From Apoda limacodes (Eukaryota > Arthropoda > Insecta > Lepidoptera > Limacodidae): a stretch of 64,000 nt of DNA. Shown here piece by piece: positions 36,185 through 47,819 of the stretch. Both the position numbers and the translations under genes were made by a program. Below the pieces are notes generated by a model. The model searched no databases, was not told the origin of the DNA, and saw nothing but the letters and a program-made list of their open reading frames with translations. Every line of letters starts with the position of its first letter. The first letter of the stretch is position 1. Location: the NCBI GenBank assembly GCA_946406115.1, contig OX291551.1, positions 9,858,001 through 9,922,000 of the forward strand, written 5' to 3'.

Positions 36185-36880
36185 TGTCCACTGCAGGTAA
36201 TAAGCCATCTCTATGGCGCACCATTTCTTCCGGTCCTCCGCCTTCCGCATCCAACCATCCCCGGTCACCCTGTTTAGGTCATCGGTCCACCGGGCTGAAG
36301 CCCTTCAGCTTGGGATGTCCATCCCACGCTTCTGCTTCCCATACGCGGTCTTCACTCTAGGAGACATTTGCTTCATCGGCCAGCGGTCCTCGGACAGATG
36401 TGGCCAGGCCACTACCATTTTATTTTTTTGATTCTGCGAGCTATGTCGGTGACTTTAGTTCCCGTCCGGATGTCTGCATTTCAGATTCGATCCCTCAGAG
36501 TCACTTCGAGCATAGCTCGCTACATCGCACGCTGTGCGAGTTTGAACTTGTGGACCAACCCTGCAGTAAGTGTCCACGTTGAGACAGCGTAAGTTATGAC
36601 ATGTAAGCCGCTCTGGTCCTCAGACTCTGAGGTATAAGTGACGTGAAGACTTAACAAAGCTTACCAAGTGCTGCCCACTCTAGCTGGATCCTCTTATCAG
36701 TTGCCTTTTCAAAGGCATAGTTGGATTTTCTGACCATGGTACACCTAATCCTGGACTACTTCGAGTAAAGTATCGGCGACGTATACTGGTATTGGAATGA
36801 CGTAATGGTTGAACATGTATTTTGTCTTGTACATGTTCATGCCAATACCCACTTGTCGAGAGGATTTATCTTTGAGTATT
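36185..36880 (-). pseudogene. RTE-type LINE relic: C-terminal part of the reverse transcriptase
   Basis: In pieces the minus strand gives GIGMNM-DKTK-like residues near 36835, KRIQLEWAALGKL near 36690-36650, and GRPQTRWTDDL-like residues near 36240-36280, then WMR and KW near 36225; this order is the C-terminal end of RTE-clade reverse transcriptases. It is broken by many indels, so no continuous frame exists. The plus-strand frames of 60-82 codons in 36213-36592 are shadows. The end at 36185 has the GCAGTGGACA motif typical of RTE 3' ends. Confidence 0.7.
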
Positions 36881-39211
36881 AAGTGTTAATTGTTTATCAT
36901 TATGCTGATTCTGGATATTCTGTTTCTGTATGTAATTAAATTGTCATAAAGAGTTATTATGCTTGGATGTTTTAATAATTGGCAAACTTCTTTATAGAAT
37001 TTAAGTTTATAGGTATGGTCGGTGTCTGCCTCGTGTTCCGAAGAGCGGAGATTCTAACGGAAACCAGGAAACACTGTGCCCGCGTGATGGACTACGAACC
37101 AAATCGCCGTTGCCTAAAGTGAGGGTATGCCGAATGTGGAGGCGTATGAGGCTGGTAAGGATGATATAAGATAATTTAAGTTTATTATTTCATAAATTTG
37201 CCCCAGACGAAGTTGGTTTTCAGTGTTTGATAGCTAACTAGTACAGGTATTTAATATCGGTACTCAGTGTACTGTGCCACTGCAGTGAGGCGTGTAATGG
37301 CTGAGGCAAGAATACAATCAGTCAGTGGCAGAAACTTACAAAATAGACTATAGTAGTTAAGCTAAAGCGTCTGTGTATACAAAAAAATGTATGTTATCTA
37401 TGGTTAAAATACGATATTTACTAGACCAAAGTCGTGGACAGAAGCTAAGAAAATAAATAAATAACTCAATAAATTTAGTATTACAGACAAATCCGAGTAG
37501 AACTCCCTCATCGCGGAGTGCAGTGGTGAGCCATGTTTTTGTTAGTCACTCGTACGTAGTTTGTCTTGTAATTATTTCTTATCAAAAAGCAATTCTTGAA
37601 TGTATATTAAAATAATATTTCAAGATTTTTACATTAATCAATAATAAACACAGCTTTCAACGGGAGCCATCACTGAACGATATGATATAGTATAAGTCAC
37701 TTAAAATATAACATAAATAAACATTACATAACTAACTTTTCCCCTCTTCTACTCTTAGCCCATTATATTAATTAGTAATTATATTACAAGTTTTAATAAA
37801 CATTTTAGGTAATTAATTTAACAGGTCGTTTATAGGCAGGTCGTAAAGGAAGTAATTTTTTGTTTCTAAAGTCAGAAAATCCATTCCAAAATTGTTTTCA
37901 TCATCATAATATCTATCCACGTACATCCGATTACAGGTTTACAAGCTTCAGATAGGTGTTAGGTACACATAGTACTTTTTCCTTACAGTAGAGAGTTACC
38001 CAAAATTAATGATCGTTTCGTGACCGAACTCAGTTTTCAAGTCTGGGGAAAGTTTTATGAGGTAGCTCCTTAATAAAGCCACGCAATCTCATAACAACAC
38101 ACGTAGGCACACTACACTTACACGTTGTAAGCATGAAAGTGATTTGTTCACTAACATAATGTAGATACATTATGCCCTTAATGTTAATAATCCAACTACA
38201 GTAGATGAGCTATGATTTATATAGCTGTTTCGTACAGATTAATGTCTTTTTAACTTGCTGGATTATGACATTGAACTCATTGAAGCTGCGAACAAAATAC
38301 ACGTTATATTGACTTCACTATGAACGTCACAGTAAGCTTCAGGCACGGTGTAACCTTCATACGTGCAATCTGCGTTTTTATGAGATTGTGAACAAATTGA
38401 TGACAACGGCATACGATCAACGGTAGACCTCGGGGCTTACTTTTGACCACAATTCAAAATCCAATTAGATTGTTGAATGTATCTTGTGCTTGAAGTGCCC
38501 CGCGGTTTCATCGGCATAGAAATCTGTTGCCGTGGAATCTTATGATAAGTATTAAAGTATTCTTTGTCCTTTTCTGTACCTTTAGCTATCTTAAAATTAG
38601 AGTCACTTCATGTCTTTGTTACAACAGTGGTGGTATGTGGAATAGTGCCGTTTTTTTTCCTGCTTAATATACACATATTGATATGACTGTTTTCCATAAC
38701 TTTTTCTTTTAAAGTTTTATTGTTTATATTAAATTTTCGTAGTCTTGAGCCCCTTAAGACGACGAACTACGCCAATTTCTCAAAAAAGGTCCATCTTACT
38801 TATTCTAGATTGAAAAAGTGGCACTTATTACAGAGCTGAGAAAAATACAGAAGCTGGGAAAAGACATATAATCTAAAGGAAAAATGGAACAGAATTTGGA
38901 AAAAAAAATAAGAATATATAAAAAAAAAACAAAATAGGGCTTCAAAATAAGTTTACATGTGGTACATCTCGGTATTTTGTAAGGGTATTATATATTTTTT
39001 TAATGCATTGGCAAGATATTTTTAAATTTTAAGGAAAAAATTGAATAGAATTTTGATACAGTGCCTAGTTTTTTTTAATAAGAAGAACCTAAATTCGAGT
39101 AAAATTATTTCATGCAATATAAAAGTATACAGGCGTGATTTGCAATGTTAAACCTTATGTAAGCACACGTGAACTGACTCTAGTTTGCTTATGTTCACAT
39201 TTATGAGAAAT
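36881..39211. other. No gene seen
   Basis: AT-rich. Around 37270-37315 CACTGCAGTGAGGCGTGTAA and TGGCTGAGG resemble a degraded RTE-type tail. Nothing else is recognisable. Confidence 0.45.
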
Positions 39212-39230
39212 AGAGAGAGAGAGAGAGAGA
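39212..39230. repeat. (GA)n microsatellite
   Basis: Nine to ten GA units. Confidence 0.9.
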
Positions 39231-39339
39231 ATTTTGAAAGCTGGGTTCGAAAGTAATAAAATTATACAAAAAACATGCAACAGGAGATAGTTTTTAATAA
39301 AACAAGATAAAAACTAAAATCCTTTGAGGTAACGGTAAA

Positions 39340-39735
39340 ATGTGCGGCTACGTCAGCGCTAAATTCGGTTATCGGCGTGGGATTCCTACGGTAATTCCTT
39401 GATTCGTGAGGAAGTTCGCTATATAGCTGTGGGAATTGCTACACTCACTTTAAAAATCCGAAAACTTGTTTCAGTGGGAACTCTTAGTCAGGATAAAAAG
39501 TATCACATATCTATCTTTATCCTTTCAGCTATAACTGTGTCAAAAATCTTGCTATTTGGTTGCTCCGAAAAGAAATATGCTTACTAAATGCGAAAAAAAT
39601 GACCCTGTAGGAACTTTTAATCGGTATAAAAAGTTGCCCATAAACTCCCGTCGATTCCTAGCTCCCGTTATAGAAGGGCAAACCGACAAACGTACAAACA
39701 CACTTTCGTATTTATAATAATAGTTTGGATTCTTT
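39340..39735 (-). mobile_element. Helitron-like short element, inverted
   Basis: On the minus strand it starts ATTATTATAAATACGAAAGT and ends with AATCCCACGCCGATAACCGA and a GACGTAGCCGCAC stretch, the same block order as the other Helitron-like copies. No coding capacity. Confidence 0.65.
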
Positions 39736-39939
39736 AAATCACACTACCTTCTTCCAAACCTGGTTATTACTTTTCAATTTAAATCATAAGTTAACATTTA
39801 CTTTAACTTGTTCTAAATTATTGTGACATGTGCGGGCCCTGTTCTAAAACCTCACTCGGCTGCGTCTTAGCGAGTCTAAGCTCGACTCCGTAAATAGGTT
39901 ATAAAATAGGTAATAATAATAAATAGGTTTACTGAAACG

Positions 39940-40110
39940 AGCAAGGTCGTTGGCGTATACCCCAGTCTAAAACTACCTTCCCCACTCCCCATCTACGCCA
40001 CTACTGACCAAAGCTTTGGAGGCAGTATAGTAGACTGTATAGCCTAAGTCTCCTTTCAGAAAGGAGGGGCCTGTAGCCTGCAGTGGGAACGTACAACGGC
40101 TGAGGAAACA
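39940..40110 (+). repeat. RTE-type 3' tail fragment
   Basis: Has CAGAAAGGAGGGGCCTGTAG and CTGCAGTGGGAACGTACAAC followed by GGCTGAGG, a pattern common to RTE 3' ends in Lepidoptera. No RT sequence is left here. Confidence 0.5.
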
Positions 40111-40734
40111 AGGTATAATTGTGAGACCGATTCGTTTATTTAACAGGTGTACTTATTTACTTTATCTCAGACTTCGCATATTATTCGTTTATCGCCTAAC
40201 GGTGCATTGCTAGCTTATACTACGTGCTTATCAAAAGAATGCGCGTTCTTTAAACTGTCGCACCGTATGTGATCACAATTAAAAAATTTCGGAATCATTT
40301 ACGGAAAAACTCAAATCAACGTTTAATATAAATCAATTAAAGAAAAGTTTATTTTTAAATCAATGGATATTTATGAAATCACTAGTTAAAAAAATAACTA
40401 GCCATGGAGGAAAGACGGTTTAAAAATTACATTAACATCCAGAAAAAAGGAAAGTTGGAAGTGCCCCGAACAAAACTTGGCATCCAGCCACTTGCAGTAT
40501 CGACGTGCCTGGCGGGAACTATTCATTTCTTTACGTAAGTATGTTGGAAAATTACCAAAAAACCCCGTAAAGTAAAAAGCAAGTTTAAAAATATAAAATC
40601 AATTTTAAATATAAACTCTTTACCAAAAGATCTGCATCTATTTTACTACAAAACTGTTGTGGTAAACAAAGTTTGTACGAAAGAAAGCCACAGCAATTAG
40701 ACTATTTTACAGTTAATAGTGCACCCTAAGTACT

Positions 40735-40803
40735 AGTATAATCGCGGTATTATGAACCATCCTTGGAATTTAATTACAGCAACTTTGGATATCCAGACAA
40801 CAT
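40735..40803 (+). repeat. Dispersed repeat, copy 1 of 3 (partners 41685-41760, 60755-60825)
   Basis: TATAATCGCGGTATTATGAA, then GGAATTTAATTACAGCAACT and CCAGACA recur in order in the two other places. No class assigned. Confidence 0.6.
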
Positions 40804-41226
40804 AACATTCATTTGCTTTGGAATTTGGTCTTATAAATAACTAGACTTTAGTTAGATGGACAACATAATAAGGGACTTTGTCGAGAAGTCCGACTTAATT
40901 TGCCAAAAACTTGTAAATGTATTTGTTCTAAACAGTATAATTTAACCACTAAACATAAACTCTGTGAAAACCAGAACTTGTTTTTTTTTTTTTTTCTAAA
41001 TCCTGCTTATGTGTAAAATTTTGTAACAGTTATATATGATATCAGTGCTGTAAGTTGGTTATTACAAACGAGTAGGCTTTACGAGTACTTTACGTTCAGG
41101 GGAGTTACTTTTGCTTTTCTTTTTATATTTTACCACTTTAAATTACAGCTTTCTGGTACTAATGGTCTCTGACCTGACTGTACTGGGACATGGCGAAAAA
41201 ATAGGGTTTCCTTGTTAACCCTAAAA

Positions 41227-41248
41227 AAAATTACAGTACTGTAATTTT
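41227..41248. other. Perfect 22-bp palindrome
   Basis: AAAATTACAGT joined to its own reverse complement with no spacer. A related AATTACAGTA follows at about 41260. No role is known. Confidence 0.75.
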
Positions 41249-41684
41249 ATTACTAATAATTACAGTATGCGCTTTAAGATCCACATGTTAAAGCGCAATA
41301 TTTCTCGAACAGTGAGCACCGCTTCATTGCCAGTGTAATAACTCATTTAGCAAATCTTCCAATCCGCTTTTCTCGGAGATGGCTTAAACATGTTACATTA
41401 AATTATGCAAATCAGTAGCCCAGCCTATCTTCATGTCGTGATAGATTGACTGATAGATGATTCTTAACTCTCGGACTGGAAAGGACATGGTAAGTTTTTC
41501 CAACCTTACTAACTGACTTTTAACATAACAAATGTTTTTTTATGAAATAAAAAATGTTGTGTGTGATTCTCAGTTCGACATTACAATTGCAGTTATAGGG
41601 GAACAGAAACTATGCAGATTCTTAGAACATTGTTATATACATGCACAGTAACAGCAGCAATAAGACAACCATTAAGAAGTACAC

Positions 41685-41760
41685 CCCCTGTATAATCGTG
41701 GTACTACGAACTGTTCTCGGAGTTTAATTACAACAATTTTGAATTTCCAGACACATAAAA
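41685..41760 (+). repeat. Dispersed repeat, copy 2 of 3
   Basis: See 40735-40803; TATAATCGTGGTACTACGAA and GAGTTTAATTACAACAATTT. Confidence 0.6.
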
Positions 41761-41962
41761 GTAGTGCTTAGAAGCAGCTTTCAATAATTAATATGTACCT
41801 CTTAAAAAGTTGTTTGAACATAAACAAATGTAAGACCATAAGAAAAACATTAGAATCGAATCTCAGATCGTTTGTCACTGGTAAATATATTAATTTGCAT
41901 GCAAGTCTTTGAGTAACAAGCTGAGTTCAACGATAATTTCGGAACGGAATTAAAGCGAAAGA

Positions 41963-42330
41963 AAACTAACAGTCTGACTGATGGTAAGCAGTCACCACAG
42001 CCTATGGACGCTTGTAACACCAGGGATATCACTCGCGCGTTGCTGACCCTTCAAAAATCTAATTACTTCTTTTATAGAAAACCTTGGCAGGCAGCTCATT
42101 TCACAAGATAAGCGTTCGTGGGAGGAAGTTTTTCTGAAACCGCACTGTACGTTCCCATTTAGATTTTAAGTTGTGAGTATGAATTGAATAAGAGAAAACG
42201 GCGAGCGGTGCGATGATATAAAGTAGCCCTGGGCATTATTTCGAACAATTCGTCAGAACACATCTCATTATACAAGTGTGAACACACACTGGAAGGCAAA
42301 CTCTTCTGAGACTTAAGGGAAACACTTATA
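41963..42330 (-). pseudogene. LINE-A copy: 3' end, decayed
   Basis: The 3' block CTGATGGTAAGCAGTCACCA and CAGGGATATCACTCGCGCGT match the LINE-A tail. The minus frame 42159-42341 reads SDELFEIMPRATLYHRTA, homologous to SEELFEMMPTATFYHHTA of the 53.8-kb copy. It is more diverged than the 33-kb copy, with small deletions. The A-tail is missing. Confidence 0.8.
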
Positions 42331-42362
42331 ATTTTTTTCAACTCATTTGCCCGAAAAATGCA

Positions 42363-42405
42363 TTACCGTGATTAGCCGAGGAAAGAGCACGGCTAATCAC
42401 GGTAA
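42363..42405. other. Perfect 16-bp stem-loop, 11-nt loop
   Basis: TTACCGTGATTAGCCG (42363-42378) pairs exactly with 42390-42405. It lies just outside the LINE-A fragment, so it is not part of the LINE. It could be the hairpin of a small mobile element or of an RNA; no flanking motif decides. Confidence 0.75.
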
Positions 42406-43009
42406 GAACCCGTATAACATTATGTGTAATAGTGATATTAATGAATCTTTAAAACAATTGTATACATTGTTCGAATGTTCAAAATTACGTGCCATATAAC
42501 GGAACATGCAGTAAAATAGGTACTCTCATGTACCAAATATTTAGGGAATGTGTAAAACAATTAAAAAGCCTCGTTGCAAAATCCATTCAGCTCAAAGGTA
42601 AAGTAAAAAAATAAAAAAAAAACTACATGAAACCAAATCAATAATGAATTTGGTAAAGTTAAGAATACTTTGAGTTGATTGTAGATGATAAAAGTTTCAA
42701 AACAAATTCTGAGGTAACCGTTGCCACTGAAACTTATTTAGCAATATTCCATTCAAAACAACTGAACATCTTAACTCAAGTCCAATTTTAACAGAAAACT
42801 TTATAAACTAATATTCCTGAATGTTAAGTTCCCTTTGTATTTAAAAACATTATTCCTACAGATATCATAAATACATTTAAAACATTAGTAAAAAAAAACA
42901 CCACAAATCTTTGGGGTCTTTCTGTAAAAACTATAAACTCAATAATTCATGTTATAGCACAACCCTTAGTTTTTATAGTATTGTCGATAGTGCGTGTTTC
43001 CAGATAGGA

Positions 43010-43480
43010 TGAAACTTAGTTAGTCTTTTACGTTTTGTACGTCTTTCTAAATCAGGTAGTTCAACCGATCCTAATTATTTTCGGCCTATTTCAATACTAC
43101 CTGTACTCAGTAAAGTTTTTGATTAAATCATACTTTGTCAAATGTTAAGCCATTTCTGTATTAATGACCTACTTAGTTGTAAAGAGTTTGGCTTTATGAA
43201 AGGCCGTTCCACAACCGATGCAGTAGTGGCACTATTAAACAATATATTTAACACCTGTGAGGATTCGCATGACGCTCTTGGAGTGTTTTGAGATTTACCT
43301 AAGGTATTTGACTGTGTCTAACATGAAAATCTCATCTTGAAGCTACATCACTATGGTATTAGAGGCAAAGCTCTCGACCTTTTGACCTTCTACATAAGTA
43401 GCGAATATTCAAAAAAAAGTATTTAATGACTTTGAGTAACTACTTGTTGTATGGCGCCGTGCGTATCCTTTACGGTTTTT
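43010..43480 (+). pseudogene. LINE-C relic: reverse transcriptase fragment
   Basis: The plus strand reads SGSSTDPNYFRPISILPVL, SKVFD, then (after stops) EFGFMKGRSTTDAVVALLNN, and after another stop LPKVFDCV and HYGIRGKALDL. These are RT segments 1-4 of a CR1- or Jockey-group LINE different from LINE-A. Several in-frame stops (for example after SKVFD and after ALGVF) show it is dead. The palm YADD region is not present. A fragment of the same family lies inverted at 50330-51310. Confidence 0.8.
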
Positions 43481-44170
43481 TTTTTATTTCGATCGAACCT
43501 TCTTGAAAGCGCTTTTGATCTATACGTTTGACTAACTTTAATACTTAAAGAAAAAGAGACGAAAAATGTAGTTCTTTACGCCTCATTCTTCAGTTCAACA
43601 TATACATCTGAAATTAAAAAGTCAGTCAGTTATGCTTTCAAAGCAGTAAGTTTCACCGAATTTTAATAATTGTTCAAATGTTACTTTTAATTTTCAAAAG
43701 TCATTACTTACCTATCTGTATGATTTCCTATTTGCTATTAAAAACTGTCGAATGAAAAAGTTTATTTAATTACCTATAAATTATACTGCTTTTTCGCAAA
43801 TGTGTTGAAAAACGTTGTATGACATTTGTGCGGAATTGGTATTTATATACTCGTGACTATGGTAAGCCCTCGACTTTCGTCTACTCGATTATAATAACCT
43901 AATTACTATTACATACTTTATAAACTGTACATTTTATATCAAATTTAGTATGTTCCTTTTTATAATATTACTAAACATAGGTATTTATGCTAATGTCACA
44001 AAATTAAGGTAATTTTAGTAAGAGGCGTGTTTCATTAAAGGCGGTACCAGTAACGAAATAGCATGGCGCGAGTATTAAAATATCAATCTCGTGACTGTTG
44101 CATAGGTACCAGATTTCATCTACGACTGAGAAAATTAAACACAAAATAAGTTTATTTATAAAATAAAAAA

Positions 44171-44716
44171 CCGGCCAAGTGCAAATCATTTACGTAATTT
44201 ACAAACACAAACACAAACAAAAACAAAAAGTGTGTCGCTGAGCAGTCACCCATCCAATTATAGACCAAGCCCGACGTTGCTTAACTTTTAATTTTGTTTC
44301 CAACACGCAAATGTGTTACTAATTCGCTTAATAATAGCTAGATGGCGCTGTAACGGTGATTTAAGACTACATTTTTAAGTTTGTCGTCTATAACTCATTA
44401 AGTTGTAAAGCCGACTGAGCTTTGATAGTTTTCATTTTAATTTCGTTATATATGCTACTCCCATGATTTTATTCACATACTCAAGAACAACCATTTAGCT
44501 GGCAGTAGGGCCGGACACTGGGCCTGACAAAACTTTGCACTTTAAAGCCTAATATTTTGCAAACGTATCGCTGAATCAAAAAATGATTCTTACATTCCCA
44601 CAATATTTTTAAACGAGTAGAGGAAAAAAATATCATCCTCACTTTACCCCGGAGAGACGGACGGACGGTCATGGCGAAACTACAAGGGTTCCTTGTTGAC
44701 TACGGAACCCTTAAAA
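44171..44716 (+). repeat. CCGGCC-family repeat, nearly complete copy
   Basis: Begins CCGGCCAAGTGCAAATC and ends GACTACGGAACCCTTAAAA with a short A-tail; GACGGACGGACGG precedes the end. In the middle lies GCTAGATGGCGCTG, also present inverted in the 47.8-kb copy. An antisense 5S-rRNA-like block lies at 44232-44290. The 3' A-rich tail fits a retroposed element, but TIR-like AGGGTTCCGTA/TACGGAACCCT pairs in the family leave the mechanism open. Confidence 0.75.
44232..44290 (-). pseudogene. 5S rRNA-like segment inside the CCGGCC repeat
   Basis: On the minus strand, AAGTTAAGCAACGTCGGGCT then TGGTCTATAATTGGATGGGT and GACTGCT correspond to the region of eukaryotic 5S rRNA that spans the intermediate element and box C of its internal promoter (roughly nucleotides 57-110). 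The first half of 5S is missing, so this is not a functional gene. Confidence 0.7.
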
Positions 44717-45144
44717 TTAATATTTTGGTCAATATTAAACATGTTTAGTATCACTTAGTACTCAGGCACATAACGTATATTTGCACTCGTAACAAAATAA
44801 ACAATTGAAACATGCTCAAAAGAAATTTAAAATAAATATGCCTACATACATTCATGCAACTCTATACTTACATAGGTACATAACTTCAAGCCGGTTTCAT
44901 TTAGAATAATAAATAGATATATCTGTAAGTAAATATAAATAATATGTACATAATTTCTTTACTATTTTACCATTTCTACAAGAAAGCAAGGGCCAATGCA
45001 GTTATAAACTATTGGTAAAGTTAGAATCATCCGGTAATGGCGATGACTTATTCATACTTAAACAACATTGCTTTTCTTTCAAATGTTTGTGACAAATATA
45101 TTTACATTACTCTACACCTTTCCAAATGTTTGTTTAAGATTTTA

Positions 45145-45320
45145 CAATGTGCGAGGTTGGATTTACTAAATTTGCATATTGGCAGCATAAGGCGTCTTAA
45201 TTTCGTCGCATATGTGCGGAGCTTGCCTGGGAATGACTCTGGGGAGTGCCACGCTCACATGTTGCTAAATTACAATGTCATTTATTGTTCCAATCTGTGT
45301 TTCGGCTGAAGTTACATTTT
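45145..45320 (+). repeat. Dispersed repeat, partner at 61335-61500
   Basis: TTTGCATATTGGCAGCATAA, GTCTTAATTTCGTCGCATAT and CTCACATGTTGCTAAATTAC recur in the same order at the partner. Both copies lie in gene-free DNA; the class is unknown. Confidence 0.7.
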
Positions 45321-45804
45321 CATTCTACGAGGCTTGCTGTCAGATATATTGAGCACTTTATGTGTTTTAATTCTATATAAAACTAGATTCCATAGTACGT
45401 ACCCGTATATTATGGTAGTCCAAATAAATCAAATATTTATTTATTGATAATATAAATAAGCAATAAAACTCTGGTTTCTTTTAAAAAAAATATTTAAAGG
45501 TTATAAATTTTAAACATTTTAGATATCCTACAATTAAGCTATACAAAGAATTTAAAGTTTTAAATATCATAATTTATCAGCTAGGAGAAAGCATGAGGTA
45601 TATGAAATTCTTACATGTAAAACTGTTTTTGCAAAAAGTTTCTCTTTTTTCTGTCTCCATTTCTGTATAATCGTATTGGTAAAACTGTCTCTATTAAAGA
45701 TTTGACTAGATACATCTGTGGAAGTGTGCTGGATTTCTGAGTAACCTAGATTATTAAAGGACGGAAGAGTTGTTAAAAATTATTCATATGTGTATATATA
45801 TATG

Positions 45805-46605
45805 TGGATATAAAATAACCCCAACCCCTTAAACTAGGGCATGAAAATTTATATGAGACTTCCGCAAATTTTGATCCTAGAGGTCTGAAAGATGATAGTG
45901 CTTGTTGTAAATAATAAAATACATATTTCAGAATTTTTAGTAAATCATCCCCCACCCTTTAAATTAGGGGATGAAAGTATGTATGAGTTTTCTATTTTTC
46001 CGTTTTTATAAACTTAATTTCTGAAAATTATACAAGTACACAGACAACTTATTATAAATTAAAAAAAACGTGGTTCAAAAAATTTTTCTCAACCCCTTAA
46101 ATCAGGGTATAAAAGTGTATAGGGGCTTTGGTCAGGTTTCAGAATATTACTACGTTATTATATTATACGAGTTATATTACTATACTTAATAAAATTATAA
46201 TGTGGTGACAAGTTTTTACAAAAGAAATCTTCTATGAAGATAAGAAATCACAATAGTGGTGTAGGCCCCGATTGTTCTAAGATAAAAATCGTAATAAACT
46301 GTATCATATCCGGTCGGACTGCAAAATCTAATGACATTGTAAACCAATAGACTTATGCGAATATATTTTTTTAATATAAAACCCTTTAAAAAAAGAAAAT
46401 ACGTACAAAATAAAAGTGTCATAAGCAACTTACAAAAAGAAGTGAAATACCACCAAAAACATTTTCATGTAACATGTTGCCAAGACAAGACCATATGGCT
46501 CGCACTGTCAAATAGTTATCAGATCTCATGTAGAGTCAAGCTTCTAACTTCACAAACTCTTCACCTAAGTCAAAATGTGTGGCTTGGCCGTTTCGCTACC
46601 GTCAC
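45805..46605 (+). repeat. Dispersed repeat, left arm of a foldback; partner at 56640-57455
   Basis: Blocks such as TAATAAAATACATATTTCAG, ATTATACAAGTACACAGAC, TGTGGTGACAAGT and TGTGTGGCTTGGCCGTTT are shared in order with the partner, at moderate divergence. It ends at 46598 on GGCTTGGCCGTTTCG, which is also where the inverted right arm begins. Confidence 0.75.
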
Positions 46606-46644
46606 ATGAGCGTAAGGTGAAAAATTGATATACTGTTCATTACT

Positions 46645-46855
46645 TTTCTGTTCTTGTAGAAACGAAACAGCCAAGCCACATCATTTTAACTAAGGTGTGT
46701 AGGTATGTAGAGTTTGTAGAGTTAGGGCGGTAAGTTAGAGCTTCTAGAGTTAGGGCGTGTAGAGTTATGACCACTTTTTAAGAGTGCAAGCCATATGGTC
46801 TCGTCTTGGCAACATTTTAAATGAAAATGTTTTTGGTTTGATTTTATTTATACCG
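46645..46855 (-). repeat. Inverted right arm of the same foldback, with a 12-15-bp minisatellite
   Basis: The reverse complement reproduces 46448-46605, including TGTTGCCAAGACGAGACCAT. Between 46695 and 46770 GTAGAGTTAGGGC-like units are repeated about four times; the same units occur inverted at 57376-57425. Confidence 0.75.
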
Positions 46856-47245
46856 GTTTCATTAAAAGCTACAAAAGTATCAATGGATCTTAGGAATTTA
46901 GTTATATAAATTAATAAAAGTGATATCCCTGTAGATTTACACGTACGTAAACACAGACGTCGGGGTCTGTAAACTGGCCTATGGACTGTGCAATAGCCTC
47001 GCAAAATTGGCCACACTATAGAAAGAAACAAAACGAACCTGTAGTCTCTTTACTCTTCCTATCTTTATGTTTATTAAAACAAATTAAAAAGAGATAAGAG
47101 ACACCACAGTTTTACTTCGTCTCTTTCACACTTTTGCGTATATTTTTTTTACAGCAGGCTAGAAAATGCGGTGTCCAGTTCCCTATGTGTATGTAAGTAA
47201 ATAAATAAATTCTTTTATTTGCCTCTCTGAAACGTTTTGTTTTTC

Positions 47246-47401
47246 TTATTTCATCGGGTTAGTGATATTACAAGGATATATTCGCAGTATGGACCTAATA
47301 TCGTCGCCTGTCCACCACAAGGGCTTCAATGTTAGTTCCATAAATAAGGACGTTATGTCTGCGCGTCCACTCAAATAATCGTAAGCTGTCGTCACCAGTG
47401 C
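47246..47401 (-). other. Possible coding remnant, unidentified
   Basis: The minus strand is open for about 51 codons (ending NPMK-stop) and includes KPLWWTGDDIRSILRIYPC; a second frame is open in the same place. GC content is above the flanks. No family recognised; it could be a transposon piece or chance. Confidence 0.25.
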
Positions 47402-47596
47402 TCATATTGTTCATCCTCTAATCCACAGATGTCTCAAAATGCTCCTGTATTCTTCTTGGAATATTCGTTGAAAAAATATGGTGATATTCAGTAAAAGGTA
47501 ACCGTTTTATATAGAGTTGTTATTGTCTCAGCCATGTACATACATTCCCATTGCGGGGCATAGACTTTGAAGAAAAGAGGCTTAAGTAAAAAACTA

Positions 47597-47650
47597 AAAA
47601 ACGTCGGCCAAGTGCAAAATAGCGGACGCTGTCGAGCTAGTTCCCTACAA
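47597..47650 (+). repeat. CCGGCC-family 5' fragment
   Basis: AACGTCGGCCAAGTGCAAAA and GTTCCCTAC keep the start of the family; the remainder is missing. Confidence 0.5.
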
Positions 47651-47819
47651 GACCTCGGCCTCTTAACTACTGCTGTAATATGACAACAGCCATATAGACA
47701 TTAGAACTTCTATTAATCGGAACCTCTGTTATCCAAAATGCGGCTCGGTTTAACCAAACCATATACCATTGTAACATCAGCTTGTACATTTTTAGGATTG
47801 TGTATCCAAATGCTAAGCC

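Noticed and set aside
36213..36592. Plus-strand frames of 60-74 codons
   Set aside because: Opposite the RTE relic, whose minus-strand residues are recognisable.
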